From: Deltaproteobacteria bacterium
GTDB lineage: Bacteria; Desulfobacterota; Binatia; HRBIN30; JACQVA1
Direction of reading: 5' to 3'
DNA: 64,000 nt
Assembly: GCA_016178705.1 (NCBI GenBank)
Contig: JACOST010000003.1
Coordinates: 29,607 to 93,606 of the forward strand
Part shown: positions 37,308-46,601 of the stretch, in pieces
How positions within the stretch are numbered: position 1 is the stretch's first letter
How the letters are laid out: the number at the start of each line of letters is the position of its first letter
The notes under the pieces: model-generated
What the model saw: only the letters and a program-made list of their open reading frames with translations
Told to the model about the DNA's origin: nothing
The model's database searches: none
Made by a program: the position numbers and the translations under genes

Positions 37308-40300
37308 CTACTGCACGGACTCCAGGGCGTTCACGTCTAATTTCACGAGTTCCGCTATTTCCTTGAGGATCGAACCTATCTGCTCATTCTCGGGCCCAGC
37401 TAGAGCTTCCCGAACGCGCTGACGCAGATCGTCCACAGTGTCAGGCGGGAACTCGGAAGGCAGATTCGGGTGCGACGACAGCAAATCCCGCAGCCATTGC
37501 AGTCCGGCCTGATTGCGTCGAGCAATCAGTGGTGTGAACAATCGAAACACCGCGTGCTGATCTCCCTTTAGCACTTCGGGATCGGACAATTCGGCGGCGT
37601 AGAGATTGAAGAACGTTTCGGAGATATTGCCGTCCATAGCCGCGGCTTCCTCATACAACTTTCGGCGATACATTTTGCGACCGCCGTCAGACAGGGGTTT
37701 CACGAGATCGTCATAGCCCTCAATAGCGTATGGCGGGGAGGATTCTCCACGCAGTATGAGCTTCGCGAATTCGACCAACGCGTCCTCATAGCTCTTTGGG
37801 AGCGTCAGTTTGGCTCCTTTCCCCACAAGCGCGGCTACCAATTTCACAAGTTCGCCGTTCTGGCGTAGCTCGTCTCGCCAGCGAGTCATCTCAACAGCAT
37901 GCAGACCTTGCTCGCACCAGGCCGCAAACCCGTGGTCTAACGCCATGGCGGCGTGAACCAGCTCGCCATAAAGCCCAGCCTTCTCTGGCTCGAAATTGCC
38001 CGCCACGAGATCGCTGACGAGTTGTGAACTTACTCTCGCCAGCAGGGATCTAAACGCATCCCCCAGCTCGGCGCGGAGCAGTTCCCATCTTTGGACCACC
38101 ACATCAGAAGTGTAGACTTCGGTGGCGTCGTCGCGTCCTGCGATCTCCTTGAGACACCAAACTACCAGAGGCTTCGATATCGGAGTTGCGTCGGCAACCT
38201 TCAGTAGGAGCGGAAAGTCATGGTTGCGCAGAACCAGATCCAGAAACTTCGCGTTGAACCATGGCGAGCCAGCCTTAAGAAATCCCATCAGAACCTCGTG
38301 CCCGTTCGTCGCATTACCGACCGTCGGCGGCGCCGGTATCGTGGGCGCGCTGCGCAAGTACAAGAACGAGCAAAGGGCAACTCCATCCTCATTCCCGCCG
38401 CTCTGAGCTTGATAGAGGTTATGGAGGAGGTGCCCGCCTGACGCGAGCGCCTTGATTCTTTCCTCCGTTGCTTTGTAAACCCCTCCAAGCTCGCAAAGGG
38501 TATTCAGCAGGGCGCCGACCTCCACAGCTCCGCAGGTTTGATCTGCTTGCAGCCTCTTCTCGACTGCTTTCACGATTGAGCCCCAGTCGACGCTGGAGTG
38601 TGCCGATTGTAATACACGCATTGCGCTCACGTGCTGGGCGCTAAACTTGCCGCTTCCAATCACTTCACGTACGGCATCGAGGACCGCTCCAGGATCGCCC
38701 GAGCGAAACAAGGGCCAGAAGTCGCCAGACTGATTCCTGCCCGCGAGTACTGCACATGCCGCGATGTACGCCGCTGGCCGCCAAGCGACCTCCAATCCCT
38801 CCGCGTATGCTTGCGCGCGGCCTGCCGCCTTGAGGTCACCCAAGAGGAGAACCATTCCCTCAACCCATTGCTCAACCGTTCCAGGCGCAACCTCCTCGCC
38901 GCTACGGGCCGCCACGCCAGTCAAGATCGCATCCAATTGCGTCCGCGCAAACGGAGAATCGGGAAGCAGCCTACAAAGAGCCGCCAATCCCCGAGCGGTC
39001 GTTGAGTCAAAGGGCCACCACTCGTGAACCATGGACGCGCCTTCGCGAAGGTCCTTAAGTATCGACCGCTGAGCTGGTTGCGAAGGCTCCTGCATCAATC
39101 CACTTTCAACCAAACAGTGTGCGGCATTCGCCAACCTTGCGTTCTCTGTGCTGGCCCAGTCGCTGAGCCGAATCGATTCGAGCACCGCCCAGAAGCCAGG
39201 ATACGACGCAAGGCTCCCGAGACCTCCAGCATCTCCACTGCCAAGCGCAGCCTCGACCGGCTCGCGCAACACAAGCTGGTGTGCCAGCTTCTCCTCTACG
39301 TTAAAGGCGAGGACAGCGATGTGGTCGCGCACTTTGGAAGAAACGAGGCCGACTACTTCGCGCGTTGGGATCTCTCCTTTTCTTAAGCCATCGACGATTT
39401 TTTCGGGCGCTTGTCGTTCACCCGCACGCCAGAGGAGGACGTAGTATGCTGCGTCAGGCAGGGGAATCGTGTCCCCCCACTGCCGATGGATTGCGCCCAG
39501 CTGATTCACGAAGAGTTTCAGATCGCGGGGAGTCGGCGGCTCACTGCTTCCTCGGAGCACCGCGAAAAGTCGGTAGACCGAGTGAAACTCTGACTCTTCA
39601 TGGTTCCGGGGAAAAGCCTCCTTCAGGAGATCCATCAAGTACGTCACCCAATTGGACAGAACTGGAAGGGGAACCCTGAACCGCACTTGAAAAGTTTTGG
39701 CGAGGAATGATTCGGTTACGCCTGCATTGTCTTTCCATAGCCCCTGGATACCATCGGGATCGTACAGGATCAGAATCCAAAGGCGTTTGAACCATGGCCA
39801 CGATCGATCCCTCCGTTGCTCGAGGAAGGTCCGCAGCGTGGAGAGGATAGAGAGGGCGTCTGCCGCCGTCACTCGGTCGAGATTGTCCAACACGAGCAAG
39901 AGCCTCCGATTCTCGTTCGCCAGTGCCTCCTTGAGCAGGTCGCCAAAGTAGTCCTCGAATTCAATCGACGTCGGATCCGGGTCCTGAATGGTGGTTGTCT
40001 GAACCTGCGTCACCGCCTTGTTGACCAGAAGAGCCCAGGATTCCTCCTTAGTGGCTTCATCTGTTCGAGCGGCTTCATCTGTTCGCAGCGGACGAGTCAG
40101 GCCTACTAGCGTACCCACGATGAAATTCGCAAAGAGGACGAGAAGTGGCCCAAGCGAAAGGACAACTCCGCCCAGGAATTTCCACGCGAGCAAGGATGAT
40201 CTCGTCGCTAGGGTGACGCCCTCATCGCGGAGGCCGGCCCCTAGCAGCGCGAGTCCGAGCGGCACGAGAAGGACCGAGAGTGTGAACTGCTTGCCAAGCG

Positions 40301-40706
40301 CGGTGAGTTTGGGTGTGGTCGTTGTGTTAGTAGTAGTCCGCTTGCGCGCGAGTTCTTCTGTCCGCTTGAGCCACGTCTCCGGGTTGACCCACTTCAACTG
40401 CCGCAGGTGGCGCGTGAGGCTCTCAAGAAACGTACGGCGCAGCGGGTCACCTTGATGCGCCCAAGCGTCGAACGGAAGAAGTGTGATGTCAGCTTCGTTC
40501 GTCAACTCCGCCGACAGCAAGTTCACCACCGTAGTTTTTCCGGAGCCCCACCCACCCTCAATGCCCACCGATCTTCCACCATCTTCGGATCGGACAAGAT
40601 CGGCTAAAGCCGCCGCAACGCGATGGTGCGGCCCAAATGCGTCCTTTGTTGCAGGAGCGTCCGAGATCAGACGAGTTGTACAACCATTGGTTTCAGTCAC
40701 CTTCAC
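37308..40706 (-). CDS. KAP-family P-loop NTPase
   Basis: Protein of 1132 residues. Walker A is GIEGGWGSGKTTVVN (about residues 49-63). Two membrane helices (FTLSVLLVPLGLALLGAGL and VVLSLGPLLVLFANFIVGTL) lie between it and Walker B RLLLVLDNLDRV, which is the KAP layout. The C-terminal ~700 residues are helical and not assigned. KAP NTPases are membrane-associated, often sporadic in bacteria and sometimes in defence loci. Codon use looks less extreme in GC than the neighbours, which is consistent with transfer. ATG 40706 begins at the first Met of the frame. The P-loop is intact. Confidence 0.82.
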   Translation of the reverse strand: MKVTETNGCTTRLISDAPATKDAFGPHHRVAAALADLVRSEDGGRSVGIEGGWGSGKTTVVNLLSAELTNEADITLLPFDAWAHQGDPLRRTFLESLTRHLRQLKWVNPETWLKRTEELARKRTTTNTTTTPKLTALGKQFTLSVLLVPLGLALLGAGLRDEGVTLATRSSLLAWKFLGGVVLSLGPLLVLFANFIVGTLVGLTRPLRTDEAARTDEATKEESWALLVNKAVTQVQTTTIQDPDPTSIEFEDYFGDLLKEALANENRRLLLVLDNLDRVTAADALSILSTLRTFLEQRRDRSWPWFKRLWILILYDPDGIQGLWKDNAGVTESFLAKTFQVRFRVPLPVLSNWVTYLMDLLKEAFPRNHEESEFHSVYRLFAVLRGSSEPPTPRDLKLFVNQLGAIHRQWGDTIPLPDAAYYVLLWRAGERQAPEKIVDGLRKGEIPTREVVGLVSSKVRDHIAVLAFNVEEKLAHQLVLREPVEAALGSGDAGGLGSLASYPGFWAVLESIRLSDWASTENARLANAAHCLVESGLMQEPSQPAQRSILKDLREGASMVHEWWPFDSTTARGLAALCRLLPDSPFARTQLDAILTGVAARSGEEVAPGTVEQWVEGMVLLLGDLKAAGRAQAYAEGLEVAWRPAAYIAACAVLAGRNQSGDFWPLFRSGDPGAVLDAVREVIGSGKFSAQHVSAMRVLQSAHSSVDWGSIVKAVEKRLQADQTCGAVEVGALLNTLCELGGVYKATEERIKALASGGHLLHNLYQAQSGGNEDGVALCSFLYLRSAPTIPAPPTVGNATNGHEVLMGFLKAGSPWFNAKFLDLVLRNHDFPLLLKVADATPISKPLVVWCLKEIAGRDDATEVYTSDVVVQRWELLRAELGDAFRSLLARVSSQLVSDLVAGNFEPEKAGLYGELVHAAMALDHGFAAWCEQGLHAVEMTRWRDELRQNGELVKLVAALVGKGAKLTLPKSYEDALVEFAKLILRGESSPPYAIEGYDDLVKPLSDGGRKMYRRKLYEEAAAMDGNISETFFNLYAAELSDPEVLKGDQHAVFRLFTPLIARRNQAGLQWLRDLLSSHPNLPSEFPPDTVDDLRQRVREALAGPENEQIGSILKEIAELVKLDVNALESVQ

Positions 40707-40943
40707 CTCTCGGCAAGTGTGAAGGTCCTAGCACAACTAATGCACCAGACGATAGAAGTGGGGTAGCAGATCAGCTCCCCGGACCAGGAGGTAAGTAATC
40801 ATCGAGGGCATCCGCAACAGCGGAACCGCTCGTCCTGGGAAGCTGCCGTCTTTGTGACGGCGTCTCGAAGGACGTGCCTCGATGAAATCGACAGGCGGAG
40901 CCTGTTGGCGACGCGACGCCGCAGTGGCCAGGCGGTCTCACGT

Positions 40944-41050
40944 CTTCGGCGTGCTCGGCTTGTACGGAAGCACCGTCGGGATCATGAGGCGGCTGGCGAC
41001 GATCTACCAGCGGCCCTGTTCGTTGAGCAGGTTCGTGCTCAAGCCATTTG
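40944..41050 (-). pseudogene. Duplicate tail of the DUF4440 gene
   Basis: 40944-41050 is about 90% identical to 41878-41984, the 3' end of the intact DUF4440 gene, offset by 934 bases. Read on the minus strand it gives NGLSTNLLNEQGRW and further VASRLMIPTVLPYKPSTPK, as in the intact protein. The match continues left to about 40918 with an indel. It contains only the last ~35 codons, no start, and lies on the far side of vapBC. Confidence 0.8.
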
Positions 41051-41092
41051 TCCGCGTGGAACTTTCGGATGGAGCGCGCCGATGGGCAATGA

Positions 41093-41108
41093 TATAGACC
41101 GGTCTATA
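41093..41108 (+). promoter_or_regulatory. 16-bp perfect palindrome, VapB operator
   Basis: TATAGACCGGTCTATA at 41093-41108 is perfectly self-complementary. It ends 13 bases before the vapB ATG, next to the GGAGGAG ribosome-binding site. VapBC complexes typically autorepress through such palindromes, so this is the likely operator and may overlap the promoter. Confidence 0.75.
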
Positions 41109-41121
41109 CGGAGGAGCGATC

Positions 41122-41403
41122 ATGGCGCGCACCGCACGATCCCAAGCGACACCGAACGCACGGGCGAAGATCTTCACCAACGGGCGCTCGCAAGCCGTTC
41201 GATTGCCGCGACAGTTTCGGTTCGAGGGGAAGGAGGTTGCGATCCGGAAGGAAGGAGAAGCGGTCGTCTTGGAGCCGGTGGCGAAGCGCAAGTGGCCCGC
41301 CGGCTACTGGCAGCGCATTGACCGGCGCGCGAAGGATCTCGATTTGGGCCGGATCGTTCCGATCGGAGGACGGCTCCTCGATCTCGCCGCCAACGACGCG
41401 TGA
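41122..41403 (+). CDS. vapB: VapB-type antitoxin (AbrB/SpoVT domain)
   Basis: Antitoxin of 93 residues. The N-terminal swapped-hairpin DNA-binding domain reads [20 protein letters not shown], then [16 protein letters not shown]. The C-terminus ([20 protein letters not shown]) should wrap and block the toxin. GGAGGAG precedes ATG 41122. The TGA overlaps the vapC GTG. It probably autorepresses at the palindrome directly upstream. Confidence 0.9.
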   Translation: MARTARSQATPNARAKIFTNGRSQAVRLPRQFRFEGKEVAIRKEGEAVVLEPVAKRKWPAGYWQRIDRRAKDLDLGRIVPIGGRLLDLAANDA

Positions 41404-41798
41404 TCTGGCTGCTCGATACCAATGTCTTGATTCACGCGGTGCGCGGCCGCCCACCTGGTGTCCGTGCGCAGCTCCAGCGGCAGAGCCCCGACGACGTTGC
41501 CGTGTCCAGCATCACGGTCGCCGAACTGTGGTATGGCGCCGAAAAGAGCGTCAGCCCAGCACGGAAGCGTGAGGCGTGGAGAACCGTGATCGAGCCTTTC
41601 CAGATCATCGCTTTCGATCGTGACGCCGCGGAGCAGCACGCACGAATTCGATACATCCTGCGTCACCGACCGATCGGAGAGCGCGACCTATTGATCGCCT
41701 CGATCGCGCTTGCACAGAACCTCATCTTGGTCACGCACAACGCCGCAGAGTTTTCTCGCGTGCCGCGACTCAGGGTTGAGGACTGGGCTACGATCTGA
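41400..41798 (+). CDS. vapC: VapC-type PIN-domain ribonuclease toxin
   Basis: PIN-domain endoribonuclease of 132 residues. The catalytic acids are in [10 protein letters not shown], in [13 protein letters not shown], and in [20 protein letters not shown], followed by [10 protein letters not shown]. Members cut tRNA or rRNA when free of antitoxin. The start is GTG 41400, overlapping the vapB stop by four bases, so the pair is translationally coupled. The pair is flanked by two copies of a DUF4440 gene tail. Confidence 0.9.
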   Translation: MIWLLDTNVLIHAVRGRPPGVRAQLQRQSPDDVAVSSITVAELWYGAEKSVSPARKREAWRTVIEPFQIIAFDRDAAEQHARIRYILRHRPIGERDLLIASIALAQNLILVTHNAAEFSRVPRLRVEDWATI

Positions 41799-41871
41799 GC
41801 GTCGTCCTTCCGGTCCGCGAGGGACTCCACTGTAACGAGCCAGCATCGCCGTGGCCAAGCGCCAAGCTGTC

Positions 41872-42402
41872 TCAGCTCTTCGGCGTGCTCGGCTTGTACG
41901 GAAGCACGGTAGGGATCATGAGGCGGCTGGCGACGATCCACCACCGGCCCTGTTCGTTGAGGAGGTTGGTACTCAGCCGACCTTTGCGCGGAGGGATTTT
42001 CGTCCCGTCGGGAAGAACGACGCCGTCGAGTTCGTAGGTGCCGTCGATCAACGCCACATCCTGGGTGATGAACCACACCGAGTCGATGTTCAGCGTCAGG
42101 TGCGAATCCTTGAAAATGGTCGCGTGCTCCTTCGTGAACAGCGCGATGACCTGATCGCGTCCCTTGGCGACTCGCCCGTCGGGCTCGACGTGGTCCCCGT
42201 CCTCCGCCCAACCGCTGGTCAGCGCCGCCACGTCGTGTTTGTTCCACGCCGCAGTGAACTGCTCGTAGACCTTGCGGATGGCCTCTTCGTTCTTGATGTC
42301 GGACTTGAGCTTGCCGACGTCGCTCTTGGGAGCGGCGTTCTCTGCGGCAGCCGCGAAGCTGGCCGCACACAACAAGACGACTACGATTGCGAGCTGTCTC
42401 AT
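41872..42402 (-). CDS. Exported SnoaL-like DUF4440 (SgcJ/EcaC family) protein
   Basis: Protein of 176 residues with signal peptide MRQLAIVVVLLCAASFAAAA. The NTF2-like domain shows IRKVYEQFTAAWNKHDVAAL, FTKEHATIF, LTLNIDSVWFITQDVALIDG and an end VASRLMIPTVLPYKPSTPKS. The family carries the SgcJ name, but the reaction is not known for most members. GGGAGGAG precedes ATG 42402. Its 3' end is duplicated beyond vapBC. Confidence 0.82.
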   Translation of the reverse strand: MRQLAIVVVLLCAASFAAAAENAAPKSDVGKLKSDIKNEEAIRKVYEQFTAAWNKHDVAALTSGWAEDGDHVEPDGRVAKGRDQVIALFTKEHATIFKDSHLTLNIDSVWFITQDVALIDGTYELDGVVLPDGTKIPPRKGRLSTNLLNEQGRWWIVASRLMIPTVLPYKPSTPKS

Positions 42403-42466
42403 CGGACTCCTCCCAATTTGAACTTCGTCCAGTTCGGACTTCGCCCTGTCTCCGCGCACGCCTCGC

Positions 42467-43738
42467 TCAGGTTCCCGATGCGATGAGATGAGCGATGGTG
42501 AAGAACTCCTCGGTCAGTCCAGTTTTCGCGCCCTGATTGAAATACCATCCCTGCTCGGCGGCATACTTGGCGCTCGGCAGCGCGGCGCGCGTGGCATGGC
42601 GTAGCTGCACATCAACCATGGTGATGCTCGGATTGAATGGCATCTCGTCGGGATACTCGATGGCGCCAGCGGTCGGCGCGTGCTTGCGGAAGGAGTACTG
42701 GTTCAACCAGACCTTCTGGAGCTGCCCGGCGCGATCGTAAATGTCGGTGAAGGTGATGAGGTAGCTTTCCTTGTCGATGAAGAGAACGCGCTTGCCGTAC
42801 GCATACTGCGGCTGCTTCGGCGTGCCGTCGATGACGTAGACCTCGCGCTTCTCCCAGTTGTCGCAAAACACGAAGTCTCCGCTCCCCGGGCAGTACTCGA
42901 CCGGAAATTTCTCCGCGTGAAATGCACCGAGCATCGTCTTCTCGCCAAGATACTTCCAGTCGAACCAGCCGATCTGGCCGGCATAGCCGCTGTAGCTGTC
43001 GACATCGGTGTCCTGGCCGAACAATGAATCGGAACGCTGGGAACTCGATAGGCGGCGGACGCGCCTGAGGGTGGGGAGATAGAGCCACGTGTCGTCTTGG
43101 TGATCCGGGTCGAGGTAGCGAATGGCGGTGAGGCCGATTCCCTTCAGATCGAACGGCTCGAGGATCGGGTGCAGCGAGGTCTTGTATCGCACCTTGTCGG
43201 GGTTCGGCAGCTCGGGCTTGGGATCGACATAGAGGCGCGAGGTGTAGAAGAGCACGCGCAGGTGATCGAGCAGGTAGTGGCGTTCGGGGGCCATGGGTCC
43301 GTCGGTGACCGGTCCGGTGTCGGCATCGAAGTTACGCGCGTCGCTGTCGTCGGTCACGTACGGCTTGTACTCGTAGTTCCACATGATCTTGAGAGCGATC
43401 TGCGGATCATTTGCGTCGAGCTTGGGGAACGGCAGGCCGGTGATGTGGCCTTCGATCGAGCGGCCATCGGGCGCGAGCTTGACCTGGCCGGCATTCTTCT
43501 CGGTGGCCTCGCGGAACGCCTTGTCCCATTCTATCTTCTTGTACGGGACGATCTTCAGTTGCATGCCGCGCTCGATGCACCACTTGACGCCGGGCGACAC
43601 GAGATCAGCAACCTTATCGATGTTGTCCTTGGAAATCGTCTGCCCCGGCTCGACATCAGCCGGCGCCAGGCTCGTGGTACCCAACAACAAAGCGGTGGCG
43701 ACGCCGCAGATCCAGGCACGCCGTGATCCATCCGTCAT
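42467..43738 (-). CDS. DUF1329 domain outer-membrane-associated protein
   Basis: Exported protein of 423 residues. The signal peptide ends near LAPADV. DUF1329 features are seen: GLPFPKLDANDPQIALKIMW, PDHQDDTWLYLPTLRRVRRL, SSSQRSDSLFGQDTD and the paired DFVFCDNWEKREVYVIDG. The fold resembles LolA/LolB-like beta-barrels that carry lipids or lipoproteins; some members act in hydrocarbon or lipid uptake, and the role here is unknown. GGAGG precedes ATG 43738. It is on the same strand as the DUF4440 gene, 64 bases away. Confidence 0.85.
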   Translation of the reverse strand: MTDGSRRAWICGVATALLLGTTSLAPADVEPGQTISKDNIDKVADLVSPGVKWCIERGMQLKIVPYKKIEWDKAFREATEKNAGQVKLAPDGRSIEGHITGLPFPKLDANDPQIALKIMWNYEYKPYVTDDSDARNFDADTGPVTDGPMAPERHYLLDHLRVLFYTSRLYVDPKPELPNPDKVRYKTSLHPILEPFDLKGIGLTAIRYLDPDHQDDTWLYLPTLRRVRRLSSSQRSDSLFGQDTDVDSYSGYAGQIGWFDWKYLGEKTMLGAFHAEKFPVEYCPGSGDFVFCDNWEKREVYVIDGTPKQPQYAYGKRVLFIDKESYLITFTDIYDRAGQLQKVWLNQYSFRKHAPTAGAIEYPDEMPFNPSITMVDVQLRHATRAALPSAKYAAEQGWYFNQGAKTGLTEEFFTIAHLIASGT

Positions 43739-43900
43739 CTTGTCTGCCTCCAACCTGCTTCGCTCGGTGTGACATGCTCTCGGAGCTTTGCACGAAGCGA
43801 CCGCCCCATACTGCAACAAGAGTCCCCGAGTCAACCAAATACGAGGACGCGAGCTTTGGTGTCGCTGTTTCGGGTGCGAATTCGCGGCGCCTCTCGGTCG

Positions 43901-44869
43901 TTACGGAATCAGCACGACACGCCCGAACGCCTGGCGACTCTCGATGAATGCATGCGCGGCCGCCGCTTCAGCGAGCGGGAAGGTGCGATCGATGACGATC
44001 TGCAACGCGCCGCGCGCCACGTCGTCGAGATGGCGTTGGATCATGGCGTGCACGCGCTGGTGGTTCAGCACCAGCTCGGCGCCGAGGAAGATCCCCGTCA
44101 GCGTCTTGTTACCGGGGCGCAACTGATCGGGGTTGGGAACGTACGCGTCGCGGCCTGCCGAACCGACGTAGCTGATGCGGCCGCGATACGCCGCCGCCGC
44201 GATGCTGCCTTCAAGCGTACGGCCACCGACGGAGTCGACGATGAGGTCGGCGCCATGTCCTTGAGTCAGCCCCTGCACCGCACCGACGAAGTCGCTCGTC
44301 CGATAGCTGATGCCATGGTCGAGGCCGTACTGCTTGAGACGTTCGAGCTTGGCGTCACTCGACGCCGTCGCCAACACGGTCGCGCCGGCGCGCTTGGCCA
44401 GCTGAATCGCCGCCATGCCGACTCCACTCGCCCCAGCATGGACCAGCACGATCTCGCCGGCCCGCAGACGGCCGAACTCGAACAAGCAATCATCGGCAGT
44501 GCCAACGGCGATCGGCACGCAGGCACCGAGTTTCAGATCCAGCTCGTTGGGTAAGACCCACGTCATCTGCGCCGGCACGACGGCCTGCGCCGCATGTGAG
44601 CCATGCATCATCACCGCGACGATGCGCTGGCCCACGGCGCGATCGCGGACGCGCTCACCGACGGCGCGGATAACGCCGGCGCATTGATAGCCGACGATGT
44701 GCGGCCGGGACGCCAGCTCGCCGCCGGCGCGATGCAGCGTGTCACCGCCCTCGATGCTGATCGCGCCGACGTCGATGAGGACACTGCCCGCGTCGCAGAC
44801 GGGGTCCGGCACGTCTTCGTAGCGAAACACCTCGGGGCCACCAGTTTCGTAATACACGGCTGCTTTCAT
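43901..44869 (-). CDS. Zinc-independent quinone oxidoreductase (MDR superfamily)
   Basis: NADPH-dependent quinone/enone reductase of 322 residues, QOR type. The N-terminus is KAAVYYETGGPEVFRYEDVP; the cofactor motif VLVHAGASGVGMAAIQLAKR and GADLIVDSVGGRTLEGSI are diagnostic. The structural-zinc cysteine cluster of zinc-type alcohol dehydrogenases is absent. GGAGGTGA precedes ATG 44869. Its neighbours are DUF1329 downstream and tRNA-Ser upstream; nothing links it to a pathway. Confidence 0.9.
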   Translation of the reverse strand: MKAAVYYETGGPEVFRYEDVPDPVCDAGSVLIDVGAISIEGGDTLHRAGGELASRPHIVGYQCAGVIRAVGERVRDRAVGQRIVAVMMHGSHAAQAVVPAQMTWVLPNELDLKLGACVPIAVGTADDCLFEFGRLRAGEIVLVHAGASGVGMAAIQLAKRAGATVLATASSDAKLERLKQYGLDHGISYRTSDFVGAVQGLTQGHGADLIVDSVGGRTLEGSIAAAAYRGRISYVGSAGRDAYVPNPDQLRPGNKTLTGIFLGAELVLNHQRVHAMIQRHLDDVARGALQIVIDRTFPLAEAAAAHAFIESRQAFGRVVLIP

Positions 44870-44989
44870 GCGCTTCACCTCCGGAAGGAGCTGCGGACTA
44901 TGAACGGCGTGAAAATCGATCTGAATTCGCGTGCGGGGTCGTTGCAATCAGGCGTCGTCTGACATAGGAAAATCAAGCGTTTTACGCTT

Positions 44990-45080
44990 GGAGAGGTGGC
45001 CGAGTGGTCGAAGGCGCGCGCCTGCTAAGCGCGTGTAGGGGCTTATACCTCTACCGAGGGTTCGAATCCCTCCCTCTCCG
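44990..45080 (+). tRNA. tRNA-Ser (anticodon GCU)
   Basis: Acceptor arm GGAGAGG (44990-44996) pairs with CCTCTCC (45073-45079), discriminator G at 45080. The anticodon loop is CTGCTAA inside CGCGC...GCGCG stems. A long variable arm and the T-arm GGTTCGAATCC follow, as expected for a class II tRNA. CCA is not encoded. It reads AGC and AGU codons. Confidence 0.97.
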
Positions 45081-45083
45081 TCA

Positions 45084-45809
45084 CTACTTCGGACAATACG
45101 AAGGTTGAGTTCCGGACCCGACGTGTGGTCGCCCGCACTTGGTGCGATTGACCACCATCGCCGTGATCTCGCGCGGCGCAGTCAGCACACCACGAATGTT
45201 TACATCCGCACCGGTAGTGAGATCGGAACAGGCGAGTGGGGTTTGCGACGTGCCACTAACGCGGTGGATCTCGGTGTCGGATTGGATCACAACCGCCAGC
45301 GTCCAGTTGCCGTGTGAGGTCAGATGGGCCTGGAACGTACCGCCCTCCTCGGAGCACTCCGAGTCGTCGTCGAGTTGCAGCTCGACGTTGGTGACGCGGA
45401 CCTCGTCGGAGGTGACGCGACCTCGAATGATGTGTAAGTCGCGCAAGGTCGTGATCGCGCCATCAAGAACAGTGAGGTTGAGGGTGCTAGGTGCCGTGGT
45501 GTCGGGCGCGCGGAATTCCAGTACCCGATCACCGGCGATCGGTCCGACCAACAGGAAGCTGCCGTCCGCGGCGGTAGTGTCGGCAACATCGGTTCCCTGA
45601 ATGCCGACCCAGACCCCGCCGAACCCTGAGGCCTGACCGGCATCGCCTGCCGACGTGCCACCGACGACTATATCTTGAATGTTGCCCTGCACGGTGGCGC
45701 TACCACTGATGCCACTGCCGCCCACGCCACCATCGGCGCACCCCAAAACGTGGCAGCACGCCGCGAGTCCAATCAGCAAGAGCGTCAATCGCGGCAACGG
45801 CCGGGTCAT
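45084..45809 (-). CDS. Secreted lipoprotein, hypothetical
   Basis: Protein of 241 residues. The leader LLLIGLAACCHVLGC gives a lipobox (VLGC) at about residue 24, followed by a Gly/Ser linker. The mature part is beta-rich, with GVWVGIQGTDVADTTAADGS resembling a carboxypeptidase-regulatory-like beta fold and two late Cys residues. No activity is suggested. Its ATG overlaps the TGA of the DUF6502 gene, so the two are coupled. Confidence 0.7.
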   Translation of the reverse strand: MTRPLPRLTLLLIGLAACCHVLGCADGGVGGSGISGSATVQGNIQDIVVGGTSAGDAGQASGFGGVWVGIQGTDVADTTAADGSFLLVGPIAGDRVLEFRAPDTTAPSTLNLTVLDGAITTLRDLHIIRGRVTSDEVRVTNVELQLDDDSECSEEGGTFQAHLTSHGNWTLAVVIQSDTEIHRVSGTSQTPLACSDLTTGADVNIRGVLTAPREITAMVVNRTKCGRPHVGSGTQPSYCPK

Positions 45810-46579
45810 CGTCGGGTTCCCTTCGTACGGCGGGCCGCTCGTGGGCGGTCCTGCGCTCGCGACTTGGTCGTCAGATTCTCCTCAGCCAAGTATATACCAA
45901 ACGAGACCCGTGTGCGTCTGCCCCCCGGGGACTTGGGATTGCGATCGCGATCGACGCCGGCGAGCGCGCTGTTGCCTTCGAGCAGCGCCCGCATCGCGAG
46001 ATTGCACAGGCGACGCCGCAGCGCCGGTAAGGCGACGGCCCCGATGTTGTCGTAGCTGGCCTTTCGTTGAAAGCGACTACCCGAGGGGTTGGCGGACAAA
46101 TTGTGGATCACAGTCTCGACAAACTCGGCGGCATCGCGGCCCAAGATGTCGAGTTTCTCGGAAAGGCCGCGAATGGGGACGTATCCCATCTCCGTAAGAG
46201 CAACCCGACCGCGGGTTACACGAACCGCACCGACTTCGGCAAGCTGAGCCAGCACCAGGGTGGGATCAGCCGAGACACTCGCCGCGAGTTCGGCGAAAGA
46301 GCCGCGCCCCCGCAGCAGCAGCACGCGCGGGCGACCGCGGATCGAGTAGCGCCGATCACTCAACCAGTGGCCGGCAAGGCGCAGGCCAATCTCGTAGTCG
46401 ATGCTTGGAGCCAACCTAGGGGCGCCGGCACTCGCAGCCATCGCATCGGAGGCCGCGGCCACAAACGCCGCAGCCCCGATTCCCTCACGAGTTGCGGCAC
46501 GGGCGAGCGGCGTCAGAATTCGCCGCACGGCCTCCAAGAGTCCGATCTGCGCCAGCGCGCTGCCAGACTTGCGCCTCAT
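45806..46579 (-). CDS. DUF6502 family protein
   Basis: Protein of 257 residues. Characteristic segments are IGLLEAVRRILTPLARAA, GYVPIRGLSEKLDILGRDAA, FVETVIHNLSANP, RFQRKASYDNIG and GGRRTRVSFGIYLAEEN. Function is unknown. It has a possible winged-helix core (FAELAASVSADPTLVLAQL), so DNA binding is possible but not shown. There is no signal peptide. Its stop overlaps the start of the lipoprotein gene as ATGA; such pairing suggests a shared task. Confidence 0.75.
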   Translation of the reverse strand: MRRKSGSALAQIGLLEAVRRILTPLARAATREGIGAAAFVAAASDAMAASAGAPRLAPSIDYEIGLRLAGHWLSDRRYSIRGRPRVLLLRGRGSFAELAASVSADPTLVLAQLAEVGAVRVTRGRVALTEMGYVPIRGLSEKLDILGRDAAEFVETVIHNLSANPSGSRFQRKASYDNIGAVALPALRRRLCNLAMRALLEGNSALAGVDRDRNPKSPGGRRTRVSFGIYLAEENLTTKSRAQDRPRAARRTKGTRR

Positions 46580-46601
46580 TGACTTCCTTTGCGCGGGCGC
46601 A

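Larger units (their letters stand above)
40707..41121. other. Intergenic region upstream of vapB with a duplicated gene tail
   Basis: No gene is supported here. It holds several short hairpins (for example GCCGTC-N5-GACGGC near 40844) and, at about 40918-41050, a diverged copy of the 3' end of the DUF4440 gene. The TA operator palindrome lies at its right end. Confidence 0.6.

Noticed and set aside
40854..41321. 155-residue plus-strand frame across the vapB start
   Set aside because: It covers a duplicated gene tail in antisense and overlaps vapB in another frame; no domain.
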